Shown here: positions 1 through 8,382 of the stretch, one piece after another
How the letters are laid out: the number at the start of each line of letters is the position of its first letter
Numbering within the stretch: the stretch's first letter is position 1
NCBI RefSeq assembly: GCF_009755815.1
Contig: NZ_WRPK01000010.1
Location: 62,001 to 126,000 of the forward strand
Direction: 5' to 3'
Source: Flavisphingomonas formosensis
GTDB lineage: Bacteria; Pseudomonadota; Alphaproteobacteria; Sphingomonadales; Sphingomonadaceae
DNA length: 64,000 nucleotides
Notes under the pieces: model-generated
Database searches by the model: none
What the model was told of the DNA's origin: nothing
The model's input: the letters and a program-made list of their open reading frames with translations, nothing else
Translations under genes and position numbers: made by a program

Positions 1-893
1 AAAGATTCCACGACCGGCCGGCTGAACGGCATCAGATAATGGCTTCCCGTCCGGCCGCTCGCGGGATTGCCCAGCAGGTGGGTTTCGGGTTCCAGCCCGT
101 GCCCCTCCTCCAGCGCGAAGAACAATTTGTCGGCAAGACCCAGCGGCAATTGACTGGCCGCATGGAGATGATCGTCCATCGTCGAAGGAAAGGCGATGCG
201 GCCGGAGACCAGCACAACGGTCGAGACGGTCACGATCGCCGTTTTCGCGACGATCTCGCCGCGCCGGGTCGCCAGCTTCACGCCGGAGCCCGCAATGTCG
301 ATAGCGGTGACCGGCGTGGAGAGATGCAGCGGCAGCGTCGGCAGCAGCGATGCGATCAGCGTGCCATAGCCGGCAGGAATACGCCAATTGCGCTCGCCGG
401 CGGCGCGGCTGTAGGCCAGATAATCGGCCACCGATAGATCGTCGAGGCCGACCCCGTTGACATAGCCGCTCAGCGCCTCGAGGAAGGGCCGCCACCGGCT
501 GCCGGGCTCCACCGCATCGCATGCACGGTCGCTGGCCGGAGGATCGCGTATCAGGCGCGCTTCCAGCGCATCCCATGCCGCATTCGCAGCCTGACGATCT
601 TCGCGCGGAAAGCCGAGATCGCGATACTGCTCGGACCAGGCCGAAGCGCTGCGATCCACCGCAAACCCATTCTCCCGCGCCAGAGCGACGAAGGGATTGC
701 GGTCCGCCGAGTGGAGCCAGCCACATCCCATGTCCAGCGCCATCCCCTCTACCGCCAGCGTGCAGGCGCGCCCGCCGATCCTCTGGCCGGCCTCGAGGAC
801 AATCACCGACCGGCCGGCACGACGCAGCCGGCGCGCGGCTGCGATGCCGGCGGCGCCCGCCCCTATCACCGCGACATCGAAGCGTTCGAACAT
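1..893 (-). CDS. Flavin-containing amine oxidase family protein (3' end cut by window edge)
   Basis: FAD-dependent amine oxidase or NAD(P)-binding Rossmann oxidoreductase, probably cytoplasmic. The start ATG is at 893, giving MFERFDVAVIGAGAAGIAA, a dinucleotide-binding GxGxxG motif at residues 10-15, followed about 20 residues later by a VLEAGQRIGGRA segment, the second FAD-binding motif of the amine oxidase family. A DMGCGWLH segment near residue 55 is also typical. The frame stays open to base 1, so roughly 297 residues are visible and the C-terminus lies outside the window. The substrate cannot be told from sequence; phytoene desaturase or protoporphyrinogen oxidase relatives are less likely. 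Confidence 0.85.
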   Translation of the reverse strand, partial: MFERFDVAVIGAGAAGIAAARRLRRAGRSVIVLEAGQRIGGRACTLAVEGMALDMGCGWLHSADRNPFVALARENGFAVDRSASAWSEQYRDLGFPREDRQAANAAWDALEARLIRDPPASDRACDAVEPGSRWRPFLEALSGYVNGVGLDDLSVADYLAYSRAAGERNWRIPAGYGTLIASLLPTLPLHLSTPVTAIDIAGSGVKLATRRGEIVAKTAIVTVSTVVLVSGRIAFPSTMDDHLHAASQLPLGLADKLFFALEEGHGLEPETHLLGNPASGRTGSHYLMPFSRPVVES

Positions 894-938
894 CACCTGC
901 TCCGCTTTCGTTCGCGTCTGGCGATGTCGCAAGTGCGG

Positions 939-1349
939 CTAGCGCCGTTCAAGCAGGCGATCGACCACGCTCGCGCCGCTGCGCTTGGGATCCGGTTCCT
1001 GATCGCACTCCTTCTCAAGCGCATGGCGTATCTCCTCCAGCTGCTTTTCGGTGAGGTGCTCGATGCCGATGAACGGTGTACGCGCGCCCTCCAGCGCGCG
1101 AATGAGCTCGTCGAGCTTGGCCTGCATCGCTGCGCCGTCACGATTCTGCGCATTCTGGATCAGGAAAACCATCAGGAAGGTGACGATCGTGGTGGAGGTG
1201 TTCACCACCAGCTGCCACGTATCGGAATAGTGGAAAAACGGGCCGCTGACCGCCCAGACGACGATCAGCGCAACGGCGATGATGAAAGCGAGCGGCTGCC
1301 CCGCCGCCGAAGCCATCCTGCTGGCCAGCCATGTGAACATCCGGTCCAT
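939..1349 (-). CDS. Low-affinity iron permease family protein
   Basis: 136-aa membrane protein. Two hydrophobic segments (about residues 18-38 and 45-66, the second containing TSTTIVTFLMVFLIQNAQNRD) match the core of the iron permease family first described from fungal Fet4. The family name implies low-affinity iron transport, but bacterial members are small and their role is not established. The C-terminal half is charged and helical (EHLTEKQLEEIRHALEKE), likely cytoplasmic. An AAAGGA-like ribosome binding site lies upstream of the ATG at 1349. It is divergent from the OhrR-type regulator gene. Confidence 0.8.
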   Translation of the reverse strand: MDRMFTWLASRMASAAGQPLAFIIAVALIVVWAVSGPFFHYSDTWQLVVNTSTTIVTFLMVFLIQNAQNRDGAAMQAKLDELIRALEGARTPFIGIEHLTEKQLEEIRHALEKECDQEPDPKRSGASVVDRLLERR

Positions 1350-1442
1350 GGAGGAGGTCCTTTATCAAAATGGGGCCGAGTCAGCGCTCCCGGTTGCCAG
1401 CCGTAACGAACGGCCCGGCACTTGGATGCATATTAACTTGCG

Positions 1443-1457
1443 CACAATATAATTGTG
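1443..1457. promoter_or_regulatory. OhrR-type operator palindrome
   Basis: Perfect inverted repeat CACAAT-ATA-ATTGTG, ending 15 bases before the ATG of the MarR/OhrR-type gene. It closely resembles the TACAATT-AATTGTA operators known for OhrR in Bacillus and Xanthomonas. Its position suggests peroxide-responsive autoregulation of the regulator-peroxidase operon (inference). Confidence 0.65.
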
Positions 1458-1472
1458 TCCTATTAGATTGGC

Positions 1473-1967
1473 ATGGATGTCATTCCGGACGACGAGGATC
1501 CTCTCCGGCTCGACCGGCAGGTCTGCTTTCCGCTCTATGCGGCGTCTAATCTGCTCACCCGGCTTTATCGCCCGGTGCTGGCGAGGCTTGGGCTCACCTA
1601 CCCGCAATATCTGGTCATGCTCGTCCTGTGGGAAGATTCGCCCCGGAGCGTGGGCGCGCTCGGCGAGGCGCTGTATCTGGATAGCGGCACGCTCACCCCG
1701 TTGTTGAAGCGCATGGAACAGGCTGGGCTGGTCGAACGAAAACGCGACCCGCAGGATGAACGACGTGTCCAGATCCACCTCACCGCCGCGGGCCGCGCGT
1801 TGCGGGAACCGGCGCTCGACGTGCCGGCCACCTTGGCCCGCGGATTCAACGGATCGCCAGAGAATCTGATTACGCTGCGCGACACGGTGCGCGCCTTGAT
1901 CGACACTTTGACAGACCATGCCGGCATCGCCGGCGCGATACGCGAGCAAGGAGAGCGAGGATCATGA
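1473..1967 (+). CDS. MarR family transcriptional regulator, OhrR type
   Basis: 164-aa winged-helix regulator. The N-terminal LDRQVCFPLYAASNL segment carries a cysteine at residue 18, in the place of the reactive peroxide-sensing cysteine of OhrR. The helix-turn-helix and wing region follows (LGEALYLDSGTLTPLLKRMEQAGLVERKRDPQDERR, residues about 70-105), also OhrR-like. Oxidation of such a cysteine by organic hydroperoxides releases the repressor from DNA in characterised homologues. A palindromic operator lies just upstream, and the stop codon overlaps the start of the glutathione peroxidase gene by four bases (ATGA), so the two are translationally coupled. No ohr gene is next to it. Confidence 0.85.
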   Translation: MDVIPDDEDPLRLDRQVCFPLYAASNLLTRLYRPVLARLGLTYPQYLVMLVLWEDSPRSVGALGEALYLDSGTLTPLLKRMEQAGLVERKRDPQDERRVQIHLTAAGRALREPALDVPATLARGFNGSPENLITLRDTVRALIDTLTDHAGIAGAIREQGERGS

Positions 1968-2443
1968 CGACCGCCTATGATTTCACCGCCAAGTCGATCG
2001 ATGGCGAGGAGGTACCGCTCGATCGCTATCGCGGCGACGTGCTCCTGATCGTCAACACCGCCAGCAAATGCGGCTTTACGCCGCAATATGACGGGCTTGA
2101 GAAGCTGCATGAGGATCTTTCCGACAAAGGCCTGCGCGTGCTCGGCTTTCCATGCAACCAGTTCGGCAAGCAGGAGCCCGGCGACGAGGCGGAGATCCGG
2201 AATTTCTGCAGCCTTACCTATGACGTCAAATTTCCGATGTTCGCAAAGGTGGACGTCAACGGCCCGGAAACCCATCCCCTCTACAAATGGCTGAAAGGCC
2301 AGGCAAAAGGCCTGCTCGGAAGCGAAGTACTCAAATGGAACTTCACCAAGTTCCTGGTCGATCGCTCGGGTAGAGTGATCGATCGCTTCGCCCCGACGAC
2401 CAAGCCGGAAGCGCTTCGTGGCGAGATAGAAAAGCTGCTCTGA
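1964..2443 (+). CDS. Glutathione peroxidase family protein (thiol peroxidase)
   Basis: 159-aa peroxidase that reduces hydrogen peroxide or organic and lipid hydroperoxides using glutathione or thioredoxin. The catalytic site is visible: NTASKCGFTPQY with a peroxidatic Cys36 (cysteine, not selenocysteine), the FPCNQFGKQEPG loop with Gln70, and WNFTKFLV at 125-132. A further cysteine at 82 (NFCSLTY) could act as the resolving cysteine, as in thioredoxin-dependent homologues. Length is normal for the bacterial BtuE/Gpo group. It overlaps the OhrR-type gene, which suggests induction by organic peroxides. Confidence 0.93.
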   Translation: MTTAYDFTAKSIDGEEVPLDRYRGDVLLIVNTASKCGFTPQYDGLEKLHEDLSDKGLRVLGFPCNQFGKQEPGDEAEIRNFCSLTYDVKFPMFAKVDVNGPETHPLYKWLKGQAKGLLGSEVLKWNFTKFLVDRSGRVIDRFAPTTKPEALRGEIEKLL

Positions 2444-2565
2444 ACGCGCCACCGCCAAAAGCTGCACGGCGTCGAAGGTGGTCGCGGCGCCACATCTTTC
2501 TGCAACCGCGCATGCCACGCCGCTTCCGTTGGCCTTTTCGCGCGCGCTCGACTAACAGCCGCGCG

Positions 2566-3747
2566 ATGGAAGCCTCGGATCTGCGCGTTGCCCTCTTTTC
2601 GGGCAATTATAATTATGTCCGGGACGGCGCAAACCAGGCGCTGAACCGGTTGGTCGGCTATCTGCTGAAGCAGGGAGCGGCGGTTCGCATCTATTCGCCA
2701 CGTACCGACAAGCCGGCCTTTCCGTCGGTCGGCAAGGTAGTCGGCGTGCCGGCGATTCCCATCCCCGGCCGGTCGGAATATCGGGCGCCGATCGGCCTCA
2801 CCCCCGCGATCCGGCGCGATATCCGGGCATTTGCGCCGACGATGATGCACATTGCGAGCCCAGAGATATTAGGCCACCGCGCGGTATCGCTTTCGCGCAA
2901 GCTCGGCGTGCCGGTGGTCGCCTCCGTCCACACCCGCTTCGAGACCTATTTCCGCTATTACAACCTCGCCTTCGTCGAGCCGATCATCGAAGCCGCGCTG
3001 CGGCGGCTCTATCGGCGCTGCGACGCGATCTTCGCACCGTCCGAATCGATGGCCCAGCTGCTACGCGACCAGCGCATGAGCTACGACGTCGGCATCTGGT
3101 CCCGCGGCGTGGAAAGCGACCTCTTCTCCCCCGTCAAGCGCGACCTGGCATGGCGGCGCAGCCTCGGCATTTCCGATGAAACGCCGGTGGTCGCCTTCGT
3201 CGGGCGGTTGGTGATGGAGAAGGGCCTCGACGTCTTTTCCGACGTGATCGATCATCTCGAACGCGGCCGCGTCCACCATCGCGTGCTCGTCGTCGGCGAA
3301 GGCCCTGCACGCGACTGGTTCGAGAAAAGGCTTCCGGAGGCACGCTTCCTAGGCTTCCAGAAAGGGGAAGAACTCGCCCGCGCGGTGGCCTCTTCCGACA
3401 TGTTGTTCAATCCTTCCGTCACCGAAACCTTCGGCAACGTGACCCTGGAGGCGATGGCCGCCGGGCTTCCGGTAGTCGCTGCCCGCGCGACCGGCAGCGA
3501 AAGCCTTGTCGAGGACGGCCTCACCGGCCGGCTGATCCGCCCCGGCGCGATCGAAGCCTTCGCCGAGGCTATCCGCCATTATTGCGAGGATGTACCGCTA
3601 CGCCAGGCGGCAGGACGGGCCGGACGCGAGGCCAGCGAACGTTATGCCTGGGATCGGGTGAACCAAGTTCTGGTCGATGCCTATCTGCGTATCATCCGTC
3701 AGCGCCAGGTGAGCGGCAACAAGCCGCCGCGCCACCGGCCGTTCTGA
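2566..3747 (+). CDS. Glycosyltransferase family 4 (GT-B fold, mannosyltransferase-like)
   Basis: 393-aa glycosyltransferase of the kind annotated as GDP-mannose-dependent alpha-mannosyltransferase or SqdX-like. The N-terminal domain begins LRVALFSGNYNYVRDGANQALNRL; the C-terminal nucleotide-sugar domain contains VAFVGRLVMEKGLDVF and the E-x7-E signature in PSVTETFGNVTLEAMAAGLPVVA. The acceptor is unknown; a membrane lipid or exopolysaccharide is likely. An upstream in-frame ATG at 2512 would add 18 Arg-rich residues with no homologous look, so the ATG at 2566 is preferred. It appears monocistronic. Confidence 0.85.
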   Translation: MEASDLRVALFSGNYNYVRDGANQALNRLVGYLLKQGAAVRIYSPRTDKPAFPSVGKVVGVPAIPIPGRSEYRAPIGLTPAIRRDIRAFAPTMMHIASPEILGHRAVSLSRKLGVPVVASVHTRFETYFRYYNLAFVEPIIEAALRRLYRRCDAIFAPSESMAQLLRDQRMSYDVGIWSRGVESDLFSPVKRDLAWRRSLGISDETPVVAFVGRLVMEKGLDVFSDVIDHLERGRVHHRVLVVGEGPARDWFEKRLPEARFLGFQKGEELARAVASSDMLFNPSVTETFGNVTLEAMAAGLPVVAARATGSESLVEDGLTGRLIRPGAIEAFAEAIRHYCEDVPLRQAAGRAGREASERYAWDRVNQVLVDAYLRIIRQRQVSGNKPPRHRPF

Positions 3748-4108
3748 GCCGCCGTCCGCTTCCAGAAATCGCGCCGGAGCCCGATGGCTTGAGACGCGTA
3801 GCTGCCGCAAGTGCACGCCCTAAGCTTCAGAAATAAGCCGCGGAAATCCGTTCACAGATTTTTTTCGCGATGACGAAACTTCCTTCGGGCCGGGGCGTTA
3901 GGCCCGTTGAGTGTACGTTGCGTTGAGTTTCCGTGCGTCCTTGTCGGTGTTCTGGCAGGGACGCACCAAATCACTCCGTATCCGTTGCGCAGCTCAAATC
4001 CCTATGGCGTGGCCCTTCGTTCCAAATCGGACGGGGAACGACTTGGTTCGATTGCGAATGGGACAATCGGCCTCAATCCACGCGACCAGATGCTCCCTGA
4101 ACATCCGC
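3748..4108. other. Intergenic stretch without a convincing gene
   Basis: No ORF here has a plausible ribosome binding site plus protein-like composition. Around 3844-3865 a five-base AAATC/GATTT stem runs into a T tract and could be a weak terminator for the glycosyltransferase gene. The downstream end abuts the EcfG-type promoter at 4109. Confidence 0.4.
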
Positions 4109-4133
4109 GGAACCGATGTGGAGGCCATCCGTT
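4109..4133 (+). promoter_or_regulatory. EcfG (general stress sigma factor) promoter
   Basis: GGAAC at 4109-4113 and CGTT at 4130-4133, separated by 16 bases, an exact match to the consensus recognised by alphaproteobacterial EcfG sigma factors. The -10 element ends 32 bases before the ATG of the small membrane protein gene at 4166. Confidence 0.7.
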
Positions 4134-4165
4134 CAAATATTGATGTCTCATGACAGGAGCATGAC

Positions 4166-4297
4166 ATGGCTCAGGTGTTTGAACGAAAATTTGCCGCACC
4201 CGTAGATGAACCCGGCGAGGTTCCACTTTGGCTCGCTCCCTCGCTTCTTTTGTCGCTGATCTTCTTTTTCATTATCGGATATTACGCGATCGGATGA
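4166..4297 (+). CDS. Small single-pass membrane protein, 43 aa, stress-promoter driven
   Basis: A short gene easily missed by length cut-offs. ATG at 4166 is preceded by AGGAG at 4155-4159 with normal spacing, and TGA is at 4295-4297. The product starts MAQVFERKFAAPVDEPGEVP and then has one hydrophobic helix (residues about 21-42, rich in L, I and F) ending in YYAIG. The acidic, proline-containing N-terminus probably faces the cytoplasm or periplasm; topology is unclear. An exact EcfG promoter lies upstream, so expression in the general stress response is likely. No family is recognised and the function is unknown. Confidence 0.65.
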   Translation: MAQVFERKFAAPVDEPGEVPLWLAPSLLLSLIFFFIIGYYAIG

Positions 4298-4496
4298 TAG
4301 GCCGCCTTCGTCGTATCACGACGGACACGGATGCAGCGCAAAGCTGCGGCCTAACTTCTGTAGAGCTTTATCTTTTTCTCTCTGCTAATCTTAGAACTCA
4401 ACACCAATATCTGCTTCCGATTGCAGCCAATAGACCGACGCTCTACGCTATTTCCCTCGAGGCTGTTCAGCCTGGTCGAGCAATGAGGGAATGCAG

Positions 4497-5378
4497 ATGG
4501 AAATCGGTCGGCTCGGGGTCTGGTCCTTCATTGATGCGTGGTCGGCGCCGGATGCCGCCGCTTTTGCAAAGCGTGTCGAAGAATGGGGCTATTCCGCACT
4601 GTGGATACCGGAGGCAGTCGGCCGCAACGCCCTCGTCGCCTCGTCCTGGCTTCTTGCGAACACCAGCAAGCTGATCATTGCCACTGGCATAGCCAATATA
4701 TACGCGCGAGATCCGATCGCGATGGCGGCCGCGCAGCTCAGCCTGGCGGAGCAATCGGGCAATCGTTTTCTGCTGGGCCTCGGCGTTTCCCACGCGCCGC
4801 TGGTCGAAGGATTGCGCGGACATGCCTACAGCAACAAGCCCGTCGCCCGCATGCGCGACTATCTGGAGGGCATGAAAAAGCTCGCCTATGTCGCTCCGCG
4901 GCCGACGGAAGTTCCCAAGACAGTGCTCGCGGCGCTCGGCCCGAAGATGATCGAACTGGGTGCAAGCGATGCGGACGGAATCCATCCCTATAATGTGACG
5001 CCCAGGCACACGGCCAAGGCGCGTGCTCTGATCGGCCCCGGCAAGTGGCTCTGCGTCGAGCAGGCGGTGATCCTGGAGACCGATCCCGAGCGGGCGAGAT
5101 CGATCGCGCGCTCGATGCTACGAACCTATCTGCCGCTAGACAATTATCGCAACAATTGGGTGCGCGAAGGCTTCTCCGAAGAGGACCTGGCCGGCGAGGG
5201 ATCCGATCGGTTCATCGACGAGATCATAGCGTGGGGCGATGAGGCAGCGATTCGCGCGCGCATTCAAGCGCATTGGGACGCCGGCGCAGACCATGTCTGC
5301 ATCCAGGCGCTTAACCCCGATGGTTCACCGCAAGCAGACGAAACCGCGCTTGCCCGCCTCGCCCCCAAGAGCGGTTGA
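4497..5378 (+). CDS. LLM-class flavin-dependent oxidoreductase (TIGR03620-like)
   Basis: 293-aa luciferase-like monooxygenase family TIM-barrel protein. Seen: GRLGVWSF at the N-terminus, WIPEAVGRNALVASSWLL, the TGIANIYARDPIAMAAA segment and the FLLGLGVSH flavin-phosphate loop characteristic of the family. Members use FMN or F420; in a proteobacterium of this type FMN is more likely, and the substrate is unknown. Two nearby ATG codons are possible; the one at 4497 has GAGGGA at ideal spacing (4485-4490) whereas 4491 does not. It sits alone between the small membrane protein gene and the FlbD-like gene. Confidence 0.85.
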   Translation: MEIGRLGVWSFIDAWSAPDAAAFAKRVEEWGYSALWIPEAVGRNALVASSWLLANTSKLIIATGIANIYARDPIAMAAAQLSLAEQSGNRFLLGLGVSHAPLVEGLRGHAYSNKPVARMRDYLEGMKKLAYVAPRPTEVPKTVLAALGPKMIELGASDADGIHPYNVTPRHTAKARALIGPGKWLCVEQAVILETDPERARSIARSMLRTYLPLDNYRNNWVREGFSEEDLAGEGSDRFIDEIIAWGDEAAIRARIQAHWDAGADHVCIQALNPDGSPQADETALARLAPKSG

Positions 5379-5538
5379 TCATTCGGCACACCCGATCACG
5401 GCCGCGAAATTTCGATCGCAACAAACCCCGACTCGACGCGAAATTAACCTGCTCTTGGGGAAACCCGCCTAAGCTAAACGGGTTATACGAACCACCGACC
5501 ATCCTCCGGATGGCGCGGCCGGCCAGAGGGAGGTGACT

Positions 5539-5706
5539 ATGATCGAGCTCAAAGCCCTTTCCGGGGAAGTTGTTGCGGTCGATCCCGACATGATCGAATC
5601 GGTACGTCCCAATCGCGGCACGGTGGTCGTTCGCATGATCAACGGCTCCAGACGGCTGGTGCGCGGTCCCTATCTCAACGTGCTCGAACAGCTGGCGACC
5701 CGTTAG
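5539..5706 (+). CDS. FlbD-like small protein, 55 aa
   Basis: 55-aa protein beginning MIELKALSGEVVAVDPDMIE, with a later NGSRRLVRGPYLNVLEQL segment. The pattern MI-x-L-x2-L-x-G, then D-x-IE-x-V, then T-V-V and NG, resembles the flagellar FlbD family, whose members are also 50-80 residues. There are no flagellar genes nearby, so a flagellar role is not supported by context. The ribosome binding site is strong (AGGGAGGTG just before the ATG). No other family was recognised. Confidence 0.6.
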   Translation: MIELKALSGEVVAVDPDMIESVRPNRGTVVVRMINGSRRLVRGPYLNVLEQLATR

Positions 5707-5770
5707 GACGCTTTCGAAGCGGCCTTTTCTCACAGGGGCGCAGCGATCAACCGCAATGCCCTGAATCGCC

Positions 5771-6964
5771 TCATCCTGCCTGGGGCGTGATGCGCTTCGT
5801 CTCCGCCCGGCCGGCATGCCCGCTTTCCGGACTGATGAGCGCCAGCTTTACCGACACACGGTTCCGCCCCGCACGCTTGGCATCGTACAAGGCCTCGTCC
5901 GCACGGGCGATGGCGTCATGGATCGAGAAATCCGTGACCTGGGTGCCGGAGAGTCCGAAGCTCGCGGTCAGCACGCCGTCTATGCCGGCGCTGCCCCAAT
6001 CCTGCTCGGAAAAGCCGGTGCGCACCTCATCGGCGAACAGCTTCGCCTCGGCGGCGCCCATCGCCGGCAGATAGATGACGAATTCCTCGCCGCCGAAACG
6101 CGCCGCTATACCGCCCGGCGGAAGAGCCGCGCGGATGGTCTGGGCGAGCGCCATGATCACCCGATCGCCGACGGCATGACCGAACCGATCGTTTATGCGC
6201 TTGAACCGGTCGATATCGCAGGTGACCACGCTACCTGCGGCCGGGTCGCCCACGCGGAAACCCGCCACCGCATCTTCGAAACCGCGCCGGTTGAGCAGTG
6301 CCGAAAGCGGATCGGTTGACGCTTCCTGGCGATAGCGCGCGACGACGTCGAGCCCGACCGCAGCCAGTGCGGTCAGCGCGAACAGCACCGCCAACACGCT
6401 CGCGGTGAGCTGCATCACGAAGGCATATTCGGAGGAGGCAAAACCGTCGATATCGGCGGGCGCCGTCAGCAAAACCGTGCTCGCGCGGCCGAGGCTGTCC
6501 GCGACCACCAATGCGGTAACCGCAAACAGCGCCTTGTCGATCGCCCGGTGAAGATGTTTGCGCATGGCTATCAACGGCAGAAGCGCCATCAGCCCGCAGC
6601 AGAAATCATTGAGCGCGAGTTCCGCGTGCAGATCGCGCAGATACAGCACCGACCAGAGCGAGAGCAGCAGGGAGAGGCCGCAAATCGCGAGGCGCGAACG
6701 CAGAAAGACCGGCCCACCGAGGCGATCGACCAGAGCCTGGCCATAGAAAAAGAAGGAGACGCTGAAGATCATATCGCTCGCGATCGCGATCACCGCGTCG
6801 GGGACGTGACCCGAAAGCATCGAAAGCGAGAAACCGCCCGCACCGCACAGGAAACCGATGGCCCAGGACAACGCAGGCCTTGCTCCCCATCGCCACACGA
6901 CGAGGAATGCGCAGCCGAACATGACCATAGTCAATGGCAGCAGGTAGGCGAAATTATCGCCCAT
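5771..6964 (-). CDS. Membrane-bound diguanylate cyclase (GGDEF domain)
   Basis: 397-aa protein with about six transmembrane segments in residues 1-205 and a C-terminal GGDEF domain that makes cyclic di-GMP from two GTP. The domain is recognisable from STDPLSALLNRRGFE (residue about 216 on), CDIDRFKRINDRFGHAVGDRVI and the catalytic loop RFGGEEF with GGEEF at 291-295. The RxxD product-inhibition site normally just before that loop is not seen, suggesting weak feedback inhibition. The open frame extends upstream to 7351, but that extension is Arg-rich and overlaps the divergent DUF2252 gene, so ATG 6964 (MGDNFAYLLPL) is chosen. Confidence 0.88.
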   Translation of the reverse strand: MGDNFAYLLPLTMVMFGCAFLVVWRWGARPALSWAIGFLCGAGGFSLSMLSGHVPDAVIAIASDMIFSVSFFFYGQALVDRLGGPVFLRSRLAICGLSLLLSLWSVLYLRDLHAELALNDFCCGLMALLPLIAMRKHLHRAIDKALFAVTALVVADSLGRASTVLLTAPADIDGFASSEYAFVMQLTASVLAVLFALTALAAVGLDVVARYRQEASTDPLSALLNRRGFEDAVAGFRVGDPAAGSVVTCDIDRFKRINDRFGHAVGDRVIMALAQTIRAALPPGGIAARFGGEEFVIYLPAMGAAEAKLFADEVRTGFSEQDWGSAGIDGVLTASFGLSGTQVTDFSIHDAIARADEALYDAKRAGRNRVSVKLALISPESGHAGRAETKRITPQAG

Positions 6965-7182
6965 TGGTCTTGTACCGCCTTCCCCACCCGTACGGCCAGC
7001 CCCACATGGCTCCGCACACCTGCTCGTAACTACGCCGGGGTTCTTAAGAAAATCCTTTTGTCGGAAGCGATTGCAACCCGCGCGCCCAGAGCCCGCATTT
7101 CCGCCAAGCAACGGAAGACTCGCGCGAATCTTCCAGATCCACGATACTCGCCCGAAACGATAGCGCCCGGGAGAGATCAGCG

Positions 7183-8280
7183 GTGCAGGACTTCTTCTCC
7201 TCGATCCGAAGCTACGAATCCGCCATGCGTTCGGCATTGGGCGAAGGCATCGTCGAAGCCGATCTCGCCTACAAACATGAATTGCTGGCGGAGAACCCGT
7301 TCTTTTTTCTACGCGGTACCTGCTGGCGCTGGGCTGAGAGCGCATCGACACTGTGCCCCGAATTGACGGGAGCGACCGCTGTGCCGTCGGTCGGCGACGC
7401 GCATGCCGGCAATTTCGGGCTGTGGCGCGATGCCGATCTGCGGCTCGTGTGGGGGATCAACGATTATGACGAGGCTGCGATTACCCCCTGGCCGCTCGAC
7501 CTCGTCAGGCTGTGCGCAAGCCTGGTTATCAGCGGCTTCGCCGATGCCAACGACATAGCGAAGGCCGCACTTGCCGGCTATGCCGAGGGTCTCGCAGCCC
7601 CCGCTCCCTTCGTGCTCGAGCGTGATCATCGCTGGCTACGCGCCGATCTGGTCGCCACGCGCCATGGCCGTGCGCGCTTCTGGCGCCGTCTCGAGAAAGC
7701 CGCGACCGTCGAGCCGACGGACGATGTTCGCGATGCATTGCTGGCAGCCCTGCCGGGTGATACGCGCGCTATCCGTTTCATTGCGCGGCGCGCGGGAGTC
7801 GGCAGCCTTGGAAAGCCGCGTATCATCGCCATCGGCGAGCATCGGGGTGGCCCGGTCGTTGCGGAGGCAAAAGCGGTGCTTCCTTCCTGCTGGATAGACG
7901 GACGCAGCCCCGGTCTCGCCGAACGAATGGCCAGCGGGCCATGGCGCTCACCCGACCCCAGGCTGGTCTATGGTGCGAAGCTCGTCGTACGCCGGCTGGC
8001 GCCGAACAGCCACAAGCTCGATTTCGACGAAGCCGCGCCACGTCACAAGCATCGGCTCATTGGAGCGATGGCAGCCGACATCGCGGCCGTGCACGCCGGG
8101 AATGAAGCGCTGCAAAATGCGATCGCGACCGAACTCACGGCTATGGAGCGCCGCTGGCTGGCCAGTGCCGCCGCTCGCGTCGCGCGATGGACGGAGACCG
8201 AATTCCGAAGCTGGCGGACCCATTTTCGATCGAGCAACGAGCCGTCGGCGCGCGAGAAACGCAGTGTGACTCCTTGGTAA
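7183..8280 (+). CDS. DUF2252 family protein (kinase-like fold)
   Basis: 365-aa protein of the DUF2252 family, which resembles aminoglycoside-phosphotransferase-like kinases. The signature GDAHAGNFG (about residues 72-80) and the following INDYDEAAITPWPLDLVRL match the family's putative catalytic and metal sites; FFFLRGT near the N-terminus is also conserved. The biochemical role is unknown; phosphotransfer to a small molecule is an inference from fold. GTG at 7183 is the only good start. It is divergent from the diguanylate cyclase gene. Confidence 0.85.
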   Translation: MQDFFSSIRSYESAMRSALGEGIVEADLAYKHELLAENPFFFLRGTCWRWAESASTLCPELTGATAVPSVGDAHAGNFGLWRDADLRLVWGINDYDEAAITPWPLDLVRLCASLVISGFADANDIAKAALAGYAEGLAAPAPFVLERDHRWLRADLVATRHGRARFWRRLEKAATVEPTDDVRDALLAALPGDTRAIRFIARRAGVGSLGKPRIIAIGEHRGGPVVAEAKAVLPSCWIDGRSPGLAERMASGPWRSPDPRLVYGAKLVVRRLAPNSHKLDFDEAAPRHKHRLIGAMAADIAAVHAGNEALQNAIATELTAMERRWLASAAARVARWTETEFRSWRTHFRSSNEPSAREKRSVTPW

Positions 8281-8382
8281 AGAAAGCATGAACCACGCTA
8301 TCGAAAGGACTGGCGCAACGCGTGCTGCAATGCAACATTACCGCTGCCGTCGCACGCGGCGACTCCTTTTCGGAGGCATGTA

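Noticed and set aside
3911-4153. 80-aa open frame preceding the 43-aa gene
   Set aside because: It overlaps the EcfG promoter, lacks a ribosome binding site and has no protein-like pattern.
5430-5500. Possible EcfG site ahead of the FlbD-like gene
   Set aside because: GGAAAC and CGGGTT do not match GGAAC and CGTT.
5771-7351. 526-aa long form of the diguanylate cyclase
   Set aside because: Extra 129 residues are Arg-rich and overlap the divergent DUF2252 gene; ATG 6964 is a normal start.
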